This document shows positions 28,201 to 38,079 of a stretch of DNA of 64,000 bases, piece by piece; positions within the stretch are counted from its first letter, which is position 1, and every line of letters begins with the position of its first letter. A program made the position numbers and the translations under genes. The DNA is from Symsagittifera roscoffensis (lineage: Eukaryota > Xenacoelomorpha > Acoela > Convolutidae), in the NCBI RefSeq assembly GCF_963678635.1, contig NC_087067.1, positions 49,964,233 through 50,028,232 on the forward strand, read 5' to 3'. The notes under the pieces are model-generated. The model worked only from the letters and a program-made list of their open reading frames with translations, had not been told where the DNA came from and ran no database searches.

Positions 28201-29695
28201 ATTATAACCACAACCTGATTTCGTTTTACATAGCGAAAGCTGATAATTGAGCGTATCTATGAGCGTTTTGCAAACATTGCCAACCCAATTTTCTACTCAA
28301 AAATTAAATTCAGAATTTGTTGTGACCTTTACCAAATATGATCTCCATAGTGTTTTTCTGGAGATCAGAATAACTTTTTGTGAAATTTTTTCAACGGAGG
28401 TTTTTTGAAAGATCTTGCTAGAAGTTTGCAAAATTTTTAGAATGTATCCTGCCTTTTCAAAATTCCAGCAAGATAACCTCAATCATGCAAGATCTTGCAA
28501 GTTAACCTCCATCTTGCAAGATGTTGCAAGATAATCCTCATTTGCAAGAATCTTGTGTGATCTTCCAAGATAACACTCACTCTTTGGTCATGAAAGGTCC
28601 AGTTTTGCTCAATTTAGTCCAAATGCTTCTTGTCAGATAAAAAACTAAATTTAAAATTTTTCTTTTTGCGTCAAAACTTTGAAGTGCCGCAATGAAACCG
28701 TAGTATAAAGGTACTATGTTTGTTACAGGAACGATATACAGAACGAAGGCGAAAGCGATGAGCAGATTAATAAAAATCAAAAACAAATGGTTGAAATTGA
28801 AGCTATTGGACAAACGCAAGTTGAACTACCAATTCAAATGAGAAAAGAACACGAAACGTTTGATCGTCAGGATCAGCAGCTAAGGATAACGCAGACGTTC
28901 TTGTATGTCAGTGTCTTCTTCATTATTGTCACTTTACCTACATCAATATTTATGGCATGTTATAGTTGGAGAGTAAGAGGCGATTTTTCAAACAAAGAAA
29001 TGGAATTAATAAAGGTCTAGCGGTGAAATGATACACAGTTTTTAACGTTTTAGAGACAAGCAAGAGATGCAGAGTGGCACAAACTTTGTCATCAAATTTT
29101 AGTGTAATTTAATCTGTAATTGAAAGCTAGGAACACTTTTTTTCCGAAGCAAAGGAAATTCTTTTTGAAGCATTCTATCGCAATTAACAGGGTGAGCAAA
29201 TGATACCAGATTTGACCTCAATAAAATTTTCTCTGGCACGGAAAAAAAGCACAAATCAAAATAATAGCTGAGTAATGAGTAAAGAAAACAGAAGGTTCCA
29301 ACCACATATACCATATAACCCCATCACACATTATTATATACATAACACTAACCACTAACACGGGCTCGGGTGTAATTATCCCATTTAAACATATCACAAG
29401 CATAATCAACTAAGTGCACTAAAACTCCCATTAAAACTTTCAATGCAAGCTGTGTGTTATTTCACTCGTACCGACTCTGCTTGTAATCTTCTCATGTCAA
29501 TGTCTCTACGATTTCGTCTTCTTACTCAATCCCTTTCTATATTCGCATCGAAACGCATTCGTCAAAATGAAGCTAAGGGAGAGAAAAGGAATGTGCTGCT
29601 GCTGTCTTTGCCCTTCTTGCTGCCGATGCTGCTGCTGCGCCGAAGATGACAGGGACCCAGTTTCAATCAACTTGGAACCCATGACAAGATCTTGA
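10229..29695 (+). CDS. Rhodopsin-type (class A-like) G-protein-coupled receptor
   Basis: Five exons fit: 10229-10483, 22259-22607, 25793-26006, 28729-29014 and 29450-29695. They total 1350 bases, or about 449 residues. Exon 1 gives a short N-terminus, TM1 and TM2 (RNFLIFHLL; NLLSD with the conserved Asp). Exon 2 has TM3 ending in TYNRYVAIIRPFAY, an NRY form of the DRY motif, then TM4 and a loop with a Cys. Exon 3 holds TM5. Exon 4 has a long third loop and TM6 (VTLP where CWxP is usual). Exon 5 has TM7 with LLNPFLY (NPxxY), helix 8 and a Cys-rich tail. Junctions 1-2, 3-4 and 4-5 have clear GT-AG sites and agreeing phases. The exon 2-3 junction is the weakest, since the donor at 22607 is poor and an extra exon is possible. 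The receptor should sit in the plasma membrane; its ligand cannot be inferred. Confidence 0.8.
10827..12386 (+). repeat. Left LTR of the Ty3/gypsy element
   Basis: It starts TGGTGATTCTAATG and ends ...TTCAGGAATTGG, matching 20510-21876 over almost its whole length. The two copies are nearly identical over the last kilobase and differ more in the first 250 bases, where this copy is longer. At about 1.5 kb it is long for a gypsy LTR. Confidence 0.85.
12400..13300 (+). mobile_element. gag-like part of the Ty3/gypsy fossil
   Basis: Capsid-type helical sequence (REFSRRVRSLGDLA and a Gln/Leu-rich segment) is followed by a proline- and glutamine-rich linker and a CCHC zinc knuckle of the form CxxCxxxGHxxxxC near 13030-13070, as expected for a retroelement nucleocapsid. 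It directly precedes the protease/RT region. Confidence 0.75.
13300..17310 (+). mobile_element. pol-like part: protease, RT, RNase H, integrase
   Basis: Landmarks in order are a protease-like segment with ALVDNGDTINLI (about 13.45 kb); RT motifs VDYRKLNDVT, FSSLDLAKY, MMPFGLSN and FLDDVLVYS (about 14.3-14.65 kb); an RNase H segment with DTDAGNTSLGAVL (about 15.0 kb); an integrase with an HHCC-type zinc region (WCLTCAA, about 15.95 kb) and the D, D, E core including HTDQGKNFGSNLF and SPYHPQGNGQVERHNR; and a GPY/F-type module (EGPYVVLSKV, about 16.75 kb). This is typical Ty3/gypsy pol. Confidence 0.9.
17600..19800 (+). mobile_element. Envelope-like part of the Ty3/gypsy fossil
   Basis: It begins with a signal-peptide-like hydrophobic start (WLVVLAFLLLFGVG), has an internal hydrophobic stretch near 18.05-18.1 kb, and ends with a membrane-spanning segment (about 19.53-19.6 kb) and a short basic tail. 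The position between integrase and right LTR, and this layout, match the envelope of errantivirus-like elements. The reading frame is broken. Family assignment of the envelope itself is by layout, not by a recognised motif. Confidence 0.65.
20510..21876 (+). repeat. Right LTR of the Ty3/gypsy element
   Basis: Direct repeat of 10827-12386, starting TGGTGATTCTAATG after a purine-rich tract and ending at a TTGAT shared with the left flank. It marks the 3' end of the element. The GPCR intron resumes at 21882. Confidence 0.85.
22608..25792 (+). other. GPCR intron 2, repeat-rich, no gene
   Basis: AT-rich intron. Two diverged direct copies of one repeat are visible at about 23660-23820 and 24490-24650, sharing GACGGAAT(A/G)TTTGTGCTCG-like, TTTTTTGACGGAA and CCTGAGCTT-AATTTAA segments. 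TATATATATATA lies near 24272. Open frames here have low-complexity composition and no recognised domain. Confidence 0.5.
26930..28575. repeat. CTTGCAAGATAACCTC-type short repeats on both sides of the MITE
   Basis: Degenerate copies of CTTGCAAGAT followed by (A/T)(A/G)CCTCC recur at about 26940-27110 and again at about 28460-28575, with the 734-base MITE between the two groups. They look like one simple repeat field into which the MITE inserted, all within GPCR intron 3. Confidence 0.45.
27186..27919. mobile_element. Foldback MITE with Tc1/mariner-type ends
   Basis: The ends are TACAGTGCTGATTTAAATTA and its inverted counterpart TAATTTAAATCAGCACTGTA. The match then continues into CCGGACAAAACG-type sequence with one change in the first 30 bases. 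The inverted similarity runs nearly the whole length: ACACAGCCCAGCAAAGTTTAA near 27460 pairs with TTAAAGTTTGTTGGGCTATGT near 27630. CAGTG-type ends flanked by TA are what Tc1/mariner transposases recognise. There is no coding capacity, so it must have moved by borrowed transposase. It lies in GPCR intron 3. Confidence 0.8.
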
Positions 29696-29929
29696 AGTTT
29701 CTTTAAGCTTTACCAAAAATGCCACATAACGATGTAGTTTTATAAAGTAGCAGACCATTTTCTAAATTTTTTGTCTTTTATAATGTAGCAAATTGTACAA
29801 AAGCACAAACAGGTCTTCAGAAATGTATATGATCGATTCGGCAGCTCAGCAAGCGAAGTTGACATTTTGATCAAATCTTTAAAAAAATTTCAATATTTTT
29901 GGTTATTTTCTAAGATCCCAAAGGTTTCC

Positions 29930-29935
29930 AATAAA
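29930..29935 (+). promoter_or_regulatory. Candidate poly(A) signal of the GPCR gene
   Basis: AATAAA lies 235 bases after the receptor's stop codon. Such hexamers are common in AT-rich DNA, so only the distance supports it. Confidence 0.3.
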
Positions 29936-30777
29936 ATCAAAACCTGAATTATATGGATAGCAGTTCGTTGCATAAATTTTAGTAAGAGCGGCAATGGCAA
30001 AACGGTAAGAGAAACCGCAAACTCAAAGTAAGTTTTCAAAATGGCGGTTAACAAAAAAGTTATTTAAAAAAACATCTCGAAAAATTTTATCCTCGAAACT
30101 CTAAAATCTAATGTCCGTTTTTGCACGCAAAATTAGTTGCTGAAGCCTATTTATGTTTCTGTTGTTTACTGAAAACAAAAAGTATAAAATTTCGGTTATT
30201 TCTGTGTTCATTTGTTATCAAAGACCAATAACCTATCCTTATTTGAGAAAGCAATCCTTTCACTTTTTAAAAAAGTTTGCCGAATATTATATTACGAATA
30301 TCATGTTTTTTGCCGAATATCATAAATATTCTATTATATTTTTGTCGTTGTATCATATTAAACAACTATTTAAAATTTCTGAGGTTTTCGTGTTTGTAAT
30401 AACCAAAATTAGATGAAATGAATGGCGGTGGTTCAATTAATGCTGAATCATCAAATGAAAAAAAAAGTTGATTTTGTCTTCTCGTAAAACAGTCCATGAG
30501 GGGTATTTCTAATTCTCATAATTTTGAAAAATGATCTTTCTTGGCTGATATTTGCTTTGCGTCAGACCTGTGTAAAAAAGTTTTCGAAAACTTCAAACGA
30601 GCAGTTTTCTTTTTTTTTATGTCAACTATTGCCAGTTATTTGCAGATTCCTCAAAAAGTAGTGTAATATATAGCAAGAGCAGCTGAATGCATCAAGCAAA
30701 GTTTTTTATTATGCTCTCTTGACTTCTTTTATCATCATCAACAAGGTAGATTTATTTAATTTTCACTTAAAAAAACC

Positions 30778-30977
30778 NNNNNNNNNNNNNNNNNNNNNNN
30801 NNNNNNNNNNNNNNNNNNNNNNNNNNNNNNNNNNNNNNNNNNNNNNNNNNNNNNNNNNNNNNNNNNNNNNNNNNNNNNNNNNNNNNNNNNNNNNNNNNNN
30901 NNNNNNNNNNNNNNNNNNNNNNNNNNNNNNNNNNNNNNNNNNNNNNNNNNNNNNNNNNNNNNNNNNNNNNNNNNNNN
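30778..30977. other. Assembly gap (200 N)
   Basis: A run of exactly 200 N, likely a fixed-size scaffold gap rather than a measured length. The same size occurs at 57887-58086. Confidence 0.99.
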
Positions 30978-31534
30978 CTTATTTTATTTATATTTATACT
31001 GCTCCATAAACCTTGAAAGGCTGTTGGAACATTCAGAACGTCGCCCTGAATATTTATACGGTGTGTGGGGGATGGTTTTCACAAAAAATGGCGTGTACGG
31101 GGTTGATTTTCACAAGAAAATCTAAATTTTTAGAAAAACAATTTCATTTTATTTTACTTCGTTTAGTTTTTTATGTTATTACTGCTCCATAAACCTTAAA
31201 AGGCAGTCACAACATTCGAGGCTTCACCCTGATACGAGTCTTGTTTATCTTCGGCTTCATAAATTTTTTTGTGAGCACAGGATGGCCTTATTTCAGCAAA
31301 AATCATCGGCGCTCTCGCAATGAGGTTTCATTTTGTTGTAAATGCTCTGAAATTTTTTGTGAATATGGAAACTACAAATTGCAAACAGTTTATTATTAAA
31401 ATATAATTAAAATTTTCAAAAACGTAGCATTTGGTTATCGCGATCCTTTTTTTCTCAAGAAAGTAATTTGTTTGTTTTGCGAAATATTTGATAAAAAATA
31501 ACAATTCATTATGAGAAACGTCATGATTTCCAAC

Positions 31535-31976
31535 AAATCTGGGGTCTTATGCACTAAACGGCCGAAAATTTTTATTTCTACTTTTCTTGAACTGAAATTA
31601 ATGTGGTTGAATTTGATTGGCTTATTAGCCAACAAGTTCCATCGACATTTTCTGCCATTTCAAGCAGATAAAATTATTAGCCGAAATGATACAAAAAAAT
31701 TTAAATGTTTGTTTTGTCAAGCCATTTTTTAAAGTTTTTCTTGTCTGGGCATGGTTTCACAAGTAACTCAAAAATTAATTTGATTATTTTACAAAGTTCC
31801 ATCTTTTCGGAAATTTCGGCTAATAATTTTATCTGCTGGAAAGATTGATCGGAATGCCTGGCCGTCTAACTTGAATTTGATTGGCTAAAATTACCAAATC
31901 AAATTCGATTGCATAGTTTCCAGCTTACGATGGAGAAAATTTGATTTTGGGCCGTTTAATGCATAAGACCCCAAAT
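31535..31976. mobile_element. Foldback element (MITE-like)
   Basis: The left arm (about 31535-31690) and right arm (about 31812-31976) are inverted copies. The outer ends carry GGGGTCTTATGCACTAAACGGCC and its near inverse GGCCGTTTAATGCATAAGACCCC. The inner ends carry AGCAGATAAAATTATTAGCC and its exact inverse. About 120 bases separate the arms. There is no transposase. The superfamily is unclear because no obvious target-site duplication could be fixed. Confidence 0.7.
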
Positions 31977-32339
31977 CAGTATAACGAAGCTTTTACATTT
32001 TTGACATTGTTAACATGTTAACCAGCGAATATAGCAGCCTCAAGGCAAGTAAGAAAGTTTAGTTAATTCAGCTAACACTTTTTCAAAATAATTATAAGTT
32101 GTTGCATACTTATTTTATTTGGACATCATAAAACTTTGTAAATTAAATAAAACAATTTTTGGTCGATGTATCGGATTTACACATAAAAGGTACGACTTAG
32201 GTCCTTTTTTTTCCTATTTCCGCCATTTGTTTGTTTGAATAAGTTTTGAACAAACTTCAGCAGTTTTTTTAGAGAACAGTCTATTTATATTGAAAAACTT
32301 AAGAATTTTTTAATCAAAGTGCTATATTTAAAGTTGGTA

Positions 32340-32650
32340 TGGGAGATATTGCGTTTTGGGGGTATAGTTGCTTTGAAAAGTTCTCAACAATTGATAATAA
32401 TTACTTGAAACAAACAGTGCAGCAAGAAGCAAGCTACAAATTTGTATGATTTTCAGAAGCAGCTCAATGAATGTATCTTTAATGAAATGAAATGGAATCT
32501 CATTTGCGAAGTACTTTTTTAATTCAATCTAGAATTTAGAATAGAAATTGACTCTTACTATGAAATGCAGTTAGATTTTAACTTGGATTTCCCGAATAAG
32601 ACAGCTTGTTGGGATAGAAGGCTTACAAATCTGTTCAAACTTTATCGGTA
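32340..32650 (+). other. Weak exon candidates
   Basis: An ATG frame starting near 32340 (MGDIAFWGYS...) and a frame ending at a consensus donor (TTTATCG|GTAAGT near 32648) with residues DFPNKTACWDRRL have gene-like composition. However, the links between them would need introns under 30 bases, and no domain is recognised. Either fragments of a decayed gene or chance. Confidence 0.15.
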
Positions 32651-33558
32651 AGTTTCTGGTATTTTTATTAGATTGCTCAACGAAACCTCGAATTTAATGT
32701 TAAATGAAAAAACACGATGCAAGGAAAAACACGATGCAAGAAATATTGGAGCCTGTAGAATCGGAAAGTTTGTAGACCCAGAGTTTAATTTTAAAAATTT
32801 CTAAAATTAAAATCTGGATCTACAAGCTTTCAGTAACGGCTGCATTCGCAGTTTTAAAACTTATAGCCAAAAATTAAATTTTGGCAATAAGTTTGAAAAA
32901 TTCGGGATGTTGGATTGTTTCTTCAGATATTGCACAAAAATGTTTCAAAATACTGAATTTAATCATGGTTGGGTACTTTTGGCTATGAAAGTGGAAAAAC
33001 ATTTAGAAATGGTTGCAATGAAAATAAAAAAGAAAACGCGTAATTTCCCGGACAATTTAGAAACTCTGGCTACCAGTTTGAGTTCAATTGCTGCCGACAC
33101 GTCGAAAGTTTTCCCAAAAGTTTTCTGTATATTTAAATCTTCGAAATTATTCATTGACAATTTTCAATGCAAACTTGGGTGTTTTAAAGCCCAAGAAAAC
33201 TAAAACAAAAAACTAATTCAAACTTTAAATATGCATGCTCTAGGAACCTCGCTGTTTAGAGAACGTCTTGGGATTTTGTGGTCGTTGCAGTATTTATGTA
33301 TCAAGTCCCATTGAAATCACTCCCAGGAAACGTAAATTACGGAAACAAGCGTAGCCCTAAATTTGCTACTGGTTCAATAAAGGTTCATTAGTTTTGTCTT
33401 AATTGAGGTAAAAAAAACGTTTGTATCTTTTAGCTCTAAAACCCCAGTTTTTTTTACTGTTTTTGTCTAAGGATATCTTTAATGCTGTTGCTGAGCAAAT
33501 AGTAATTTAAGAACAAATGCATATAATAAAAGTATAAAAGTAGTTGCGTATAATACAA

Positions 33559-33800
33559 GGAAATTAGCCGAGCGTATACACAGTGCGTCCCGACGGGTTC
33601 GTCGTAGGTTCGAATACCGCCTATGTCATTTCCATTCTAAATCTCAAATACGCGAAAAAATCGACGGGATTTAAATTTATGCTCAGTAACCGGGTTCGAT
33701 TACTGAGCGTAAATTTGCTATCTTTTCTGTTCTGCTTTGTTCAGCTATTCAAACTAGGGCTCTTTTTACTTTTCCCCCCACCCCACACGAGCTTCAATAT
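33559..33800 (+). mobile_element. tRNA-derived SINE-like sequence with hairpin
   Basis: TTAGCCGAGCGTATACACAG near 33567 resembles an A box and GGTTCGAATACC near 33606 a near-perfect B box. No closed cloverleaf is visible. A strong hairpin (33673-33689 with 33700-33716) follows in the body. This fits a SINE or tRNA-like relic next to the LTR-like end at 33807. Confidence 0.4.
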
Positions 33801-33806
33801 ATATGT

Positions 33807-34137
33807 GTAACGACAATCGGACAATGTGGTCAACAAATTTACATGTAAGAAATTGCAGGTGGGGGGAAAGGAAAAAAATCCCAAACTAGTTCATAAAACG
33901 GCCTTGGTTGACAGGTTTTCGTACGTCAAAAGCGTGTTTTGCCAAAGTGTGAACGCACTCACACGCTAAAACTTCGGTGCTTTGTGACAGAATGTATTAT
34001 TTGTTGGTCTAAAGGTTAAATGCTGAAAAACACCGGTTCATTATTTTAAGTTAGATTTGTGCCGATTAAAATTATTGATTCCGATTCAAAAATTATTTGC
34101 CCGTCAGCCGTTTTAGACGACCAAAAGCAGAGCACAG
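33807..34137 (+). repeat. Possible 5' LTR of the BEL/Pao element
   Basis: It begins TGTAACGACA and ends in CA immediately before a primer-site-like sequence (GTTTGGTGGTGCCGCGACTC), as BEL/Pao LTRs do. About 331 bases. With no second copy seen in the window, this rests on the TG...CA ends and the adjoining site. Confidence 0.4.
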
Positions 34138-34261
34138 TTTGGTGGTGCCGCGACTCGGGAATTCGCGAGCAGAGGGATTTTTCGGCTAATTTGAAATCAG
34201 TTGGCGGGTGTTGTGAACCAACCCTCCCCCCCCCCCCCCCCCAAGAAAACTGCCTTTTTTA

Positions 34262-34445
34262 ACGGCCGCAGAGACTACTTCTGCTCGCAGACGATTTCCT
34301 CAGAGGCCATCACTGCACACAGAAGACTACCTCAGGGGGGATTTTGCGCACAGACGACTACCTCAGAGGGTATTTTTGCACACAGACGACCACCTCAGAG
34401 GGGTTTCTGCAGACAGACGACTACCTCAGAGGGGATTGCTACCTA
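34262..34445 (+). repeat. Minisatellite in the BEL/Pao leader
   Basis: About five imperfect copies of a 36-39 base unit containing CAGACGACTACCTCAGAGGGG. It sits between the primer-site-like sequence and the extra ORF. The repeat is open in one frame, giving a QTTTSEG-type peptide, but nothing shows that it is translated. Confidence 0.75.
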
Positions 34446-35073
34446 AAGATAGCATCCACAGAGGAGGTTTGAGCAAACACACACCCATCACAGATGCGGA
34501 AGGGACTTTCCGCTCGGTGAGGTTGGACAGAGATGAAATTGATCCCGAAAACTCCCGGCGATAAAAAAACTGTAAGAATTACCCGAGCCCCATTTTTTGT
34601 CATCTGAATGAAAAACATTCGAACTTTTTTCCATCTTCAACTCTTATTTATCAGTTGTCAATGTGCTAATTTTTGTTGCTATGCTGATTTGTCATAAAGC
34701 CTATTATGGTGAAACACTTTTTAAATAAAAAAAGAGGGTGACTCAATTTTTTTGAGAAAAGGTTAGGCCAAAATTTTGGACCCTAATATAAAAGCAAGAG
34801 CTACAGTTTTTTTGTGAAATTTTGGGCAAAGATTTTGGCCCAGTTGGTTCGAACCTGGTAGCAAAACATAACGCATTCGACCGGAATGCTTGAAACTTTC
34901 AGTCTAATTTACATCATTTGAACAAAAACCCAGTCTTATAACTTAGTTTGAACTCCGGTGACCTCAGGTTTACTCCGAGTGCTCAAATGGACTTTGAATT
35001 AATTTATACGGCGACGCCTAAATCTAGCCAAAAACGTTCGTAAAGTCAATAAATCCGCCATGTACGTTTCTTT

Positions 35074-35355
35074 ATGAAAAAACCATTATTAGTTTTTGTT
35101 GTCTGTGCAGGCTCGTTGCATCACGCTCTAGAAGAACTACCCGCGTCACTCCGTAATCAACTTGTTGAAGGTTACCTAGCCATACACGGACTAAATTTTA
35201 ACCCGATTGCCGTTAACCCCCGTAAGACTGTACCATACTACTTTCAGTCATTTTTACACTATCACTCGAATATCGTGATTTGGCACGACGTCGTAAATAA
35301 CTCAATAAATAACAAAGCAATAACTTCAACCTTTTGTCCGAAGGTACACTTGTAG
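35074..35355 (+). mobile_element. Extra unrecognised ORF upstream of gag in the BEL/Pao fossil
   Basis: An ATG-initiated 93-residue frame with gene-like composition: hydrophobic start LLVFVVCAG, then LPASLRNQLVEGYLAIHG and NIVIWHDVVNNS. I do not recognise its family. It lies between the leader and gag, where BEL/Pao elements normally have no gene, so it may be an accessory gene acquired by this element or a separate insertion. Gene-like sequence continues for some 300 bases downstream in poorer condition. Function unknown. Confidence 0.4.
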
Positions 35356-35859
35356 CCATCTTAAAACGCTATCGAGCAAAAATTATTGCCATTGTCTTTT
35401 GTCACGTATTGACAGGAATTGAAGAAAGATTTGAGAAAATAAAAAAATTAGGTATTCTAGCCATCATTTGATATCGAAACCTAAAACTAAGAATAAGCGT
35501 TTGCGCAAACAGTACCTGGCAATACACCAGCCCAATAAATTAGAGATCAAGACTTTCCAGATCATTTGCAGATACGGAAAAAACTCAAAATACTTGTTGC
35601 TACGACTAAGAGTAAAAATAGATTGTATAAGAAGCAACGGGCGCTTTTTAAGCAATGCACTCTCCTTTTAGTCACATTACAGAAGCACCTAGCCGAGGTA
35701 TTTGGGTCTTTAGTTCAGAAACTTGGTCTTGTTGCGGTTGTAAAGTTTATTGCATTCATGTTACAGTGCTTTATTTTCGTTTTTTTTTGTTTTTGTATTG
35801 AATTAAGGTTTGATACGTCCCTCTCTTCAATTGTAAAAGCACCTCGTATCAGTGTGTCA

Positions 35860-38050
35860 CAATGAATCAGGAATTGGGCCGGAGAGCCCAAAAACTTCTT
35901 AAATCTTGGTGTAATTTGGAAATTGAGTTCCTCAATGTTCATAAAAACATTCAAGAAGCCATAGAGCAAAAAACAAAAAGTGATTGTTCAGAACTACATG
36001 AGGAATGCAAATGTTTTCTTGGAAAAAACTTTCTTAAAATATGATTGGATAACCCAAATGGCGGAAAAGGCTACTAATAGAGAAATTGATTAAGAGGGAT
36101 AGGAACAGTGGCTGGACCTGGTGACAAAAAGACACGTTGAGGTCATTCAGCAAGCTAAGAACTATGTAGGATCTAAAGAACAAGCAAGGTCCGTTTCATC
36201 GTGTTCTGGGGAAGTAAATTCTTCGAAATTTTCCAAAAAACCCCGAAGTTCACATCGGTTTGAAGTCTCAGGTCAGAGTAAAACAGACTCGACTCAATGA
36301 CATCCATTCATTATAAGAAAAAGTTTTTGTTGGCTAACTTAAGAAGAGGAGAGACTAGGAGACAAAATGAAGCATCGATTTGCTTACTAGAAATCAAGTG
36401 AACTTGAAAGAAGTACAAATCCGTGAGAAGGATAGAAAAAAGTATTTTGAAGCCAAAACAGCTGAAGCTGAATTGGAGGAAGACTCCGACTATGTTGACT
36501 TGTTTGCTAGCTGGGTAAGCTCTCACAGGGAAATAGCCGATAAACGCATTAAAATTTTGGTGGCAAATGTGCCGAATTTGCATCCAGTAGTGACCGTAAG
36601 CGAACCGACCGCATACACAATTGGTTAAATACAGTTCCCTATAACGCCCCGGTGGATGTCGTTCCTGTGTGTAACGCCCAATTAGGTGGCTTGTCTTCTA
36701 CGATGATGCATGGGGCTGAAGTACCCCCATGATTCCTAATTCTCCCCGCAGTTTGCAACCCATTAGCTTTGAGTGAGTCATCGCACGTAATTGAGGCGGT
36801 AACACCTCTTGCATCTACAAAATACGGTAATGTCCCCTACAATAGCCGGGGAGCAATTTAGTATTTCATTCCGCCACACAAACAAGTACCTTTGCAATCC
36901 TTTTGCGCCGGATATTCCTTGCTCGTCGGTACATCAACCGTATTTTTCAAATCCGGCCGCATCGTGCGTACGCCAACTTGTCTCGAATTTTATTAATCTG
37001 CCGTCGCAATCGATATCCGTTTGAGACTTAGCCGAAGTTTTGGCATCGAACAGGAAGGATCAATTACCCGAATGGAAACTTTCCAAGTATGATGGTAATC
37101 CATTCCAATGGCTTAAACGGATAGGTCAGTTTCGAAGTGCGGTTGATTCGCAATCAACTCTCTCTGATGACGTCAAGCTGACGTGCCTTAGAACATTGGT
37201 AACTGGAAAAGCTAAGGTGGCAAAAGCGGACTTCGCGTATGCAGGTCGAATATACAGGGATGCACTAAGGGTCCTTGAACGAAAACTTGGTCAACCTCAA
37301 ACCGTCGTGAGCGCCCACCTCAAAAAACCTAACAGCGCTCCACCAGTGAAAAAGCACAATTCGGAAAACTTTCTTAATTTTGCTAGTGTTATTTTAAGCC
37401 TCGTTGGTGTGTTTCGATTGTTGTCATATGGGGACGATCTGAAAGGAACCGCCATCTTCAATAAAGATGTCTGTAAATTGCCTCCAAACATGAAGGAGTC
37501 TTGGTCGTCCTATACGGTGAAGCGCAATTGGTATTGCCATAATCTCCTTGATGTTAACGAGTAGTTGAAAGAAAATGCCGAAACGCTTGAGCGTGTGAAA
37601 ATTTTTTCCTGGTAAATCAAAAACCAAAGAAGCCGTCAAGACAGAAACTACCATCCGAGTTTCTGCATCCAGTGCTTAGCCAAACAAAGTTTTATATCCT
37701 CTCTGTCCGCAGTGCGGTGGTCAATTTTTCCTGCCCGCATTGCGGGGGATGCAAGTTCTTCAAGGAAAAGAGTCCTACTCAAAGGGCTAATTTTTCCGCG
37801 GAGAAAATACTCCGTTGCTCCTGTCTCCAAGCGGACCACATGTTCCGTAATTGCTCGAAAGCTAGGAAATACACCGAACCTGAGTGCGAACGTACGTACA
37901 AGAACCTCTTGCATGGTGCAGACCGTATTTTTCCTTCTCGAAAGGCAGAAAAAGAAGTCTTCTTCCGGAAAAGCTTCGGCGGATAAGTCAACGTGGATTT
38001 GCTGCGCATCCGTGCATGATTTTAAAGGTTTTCTCCAGCTTATTGAAGTA
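35860..38050 (+). mobile_element. gag-like part of the BEL/Pao fossil
   Basis: A coiled-coil-like N-terminal segment (MNQELGRRAQKLLKSW) is followed by the DUF1759-type signature of BEL/Pao gag near 37.06-37.32 kb: LPEWKLSKYDGNPFQW, LSDDVKLTCLRTLVTGKAK and VLERKLGQPQTVVSAHL. This is the clearest evidence for the element's family. Confidence 0.75.
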
Positions 38051-38079
38051 AGGGTTTTATGTAAGTCAAAACCGATCAC

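Larger units (their letters stand above)
29696..33558. other. Intergenic region with repeats and a gap
   Basis: No confident gene. It contains the N run at 30778-30977, two related pieces with TGCTCCATAAACCTT(G/A)AAAGGC at about 31005 and 31183, and the foldback element at 31535. Weak exon candidates lie at 32340-32650. Confidence 0.5.

Noticed and set aside
30153-30416. Plus-strand 87-residue ORF
   Set aside because: Phe/Ile/Tyr-rich low-complexity translation of AT-rich DNA, with no domain, splice signals or homologous wording.
30719-31009. ORF spanning the N run
   Set aside because: Most of its length is the 200-base gap, so it has no content.
32907-33203. Plus-strand 98-residue ORF
   Set aside because: Composition is slightly gene-like, but no splice sites, start context or family could be found, and the minus strand is equally open.
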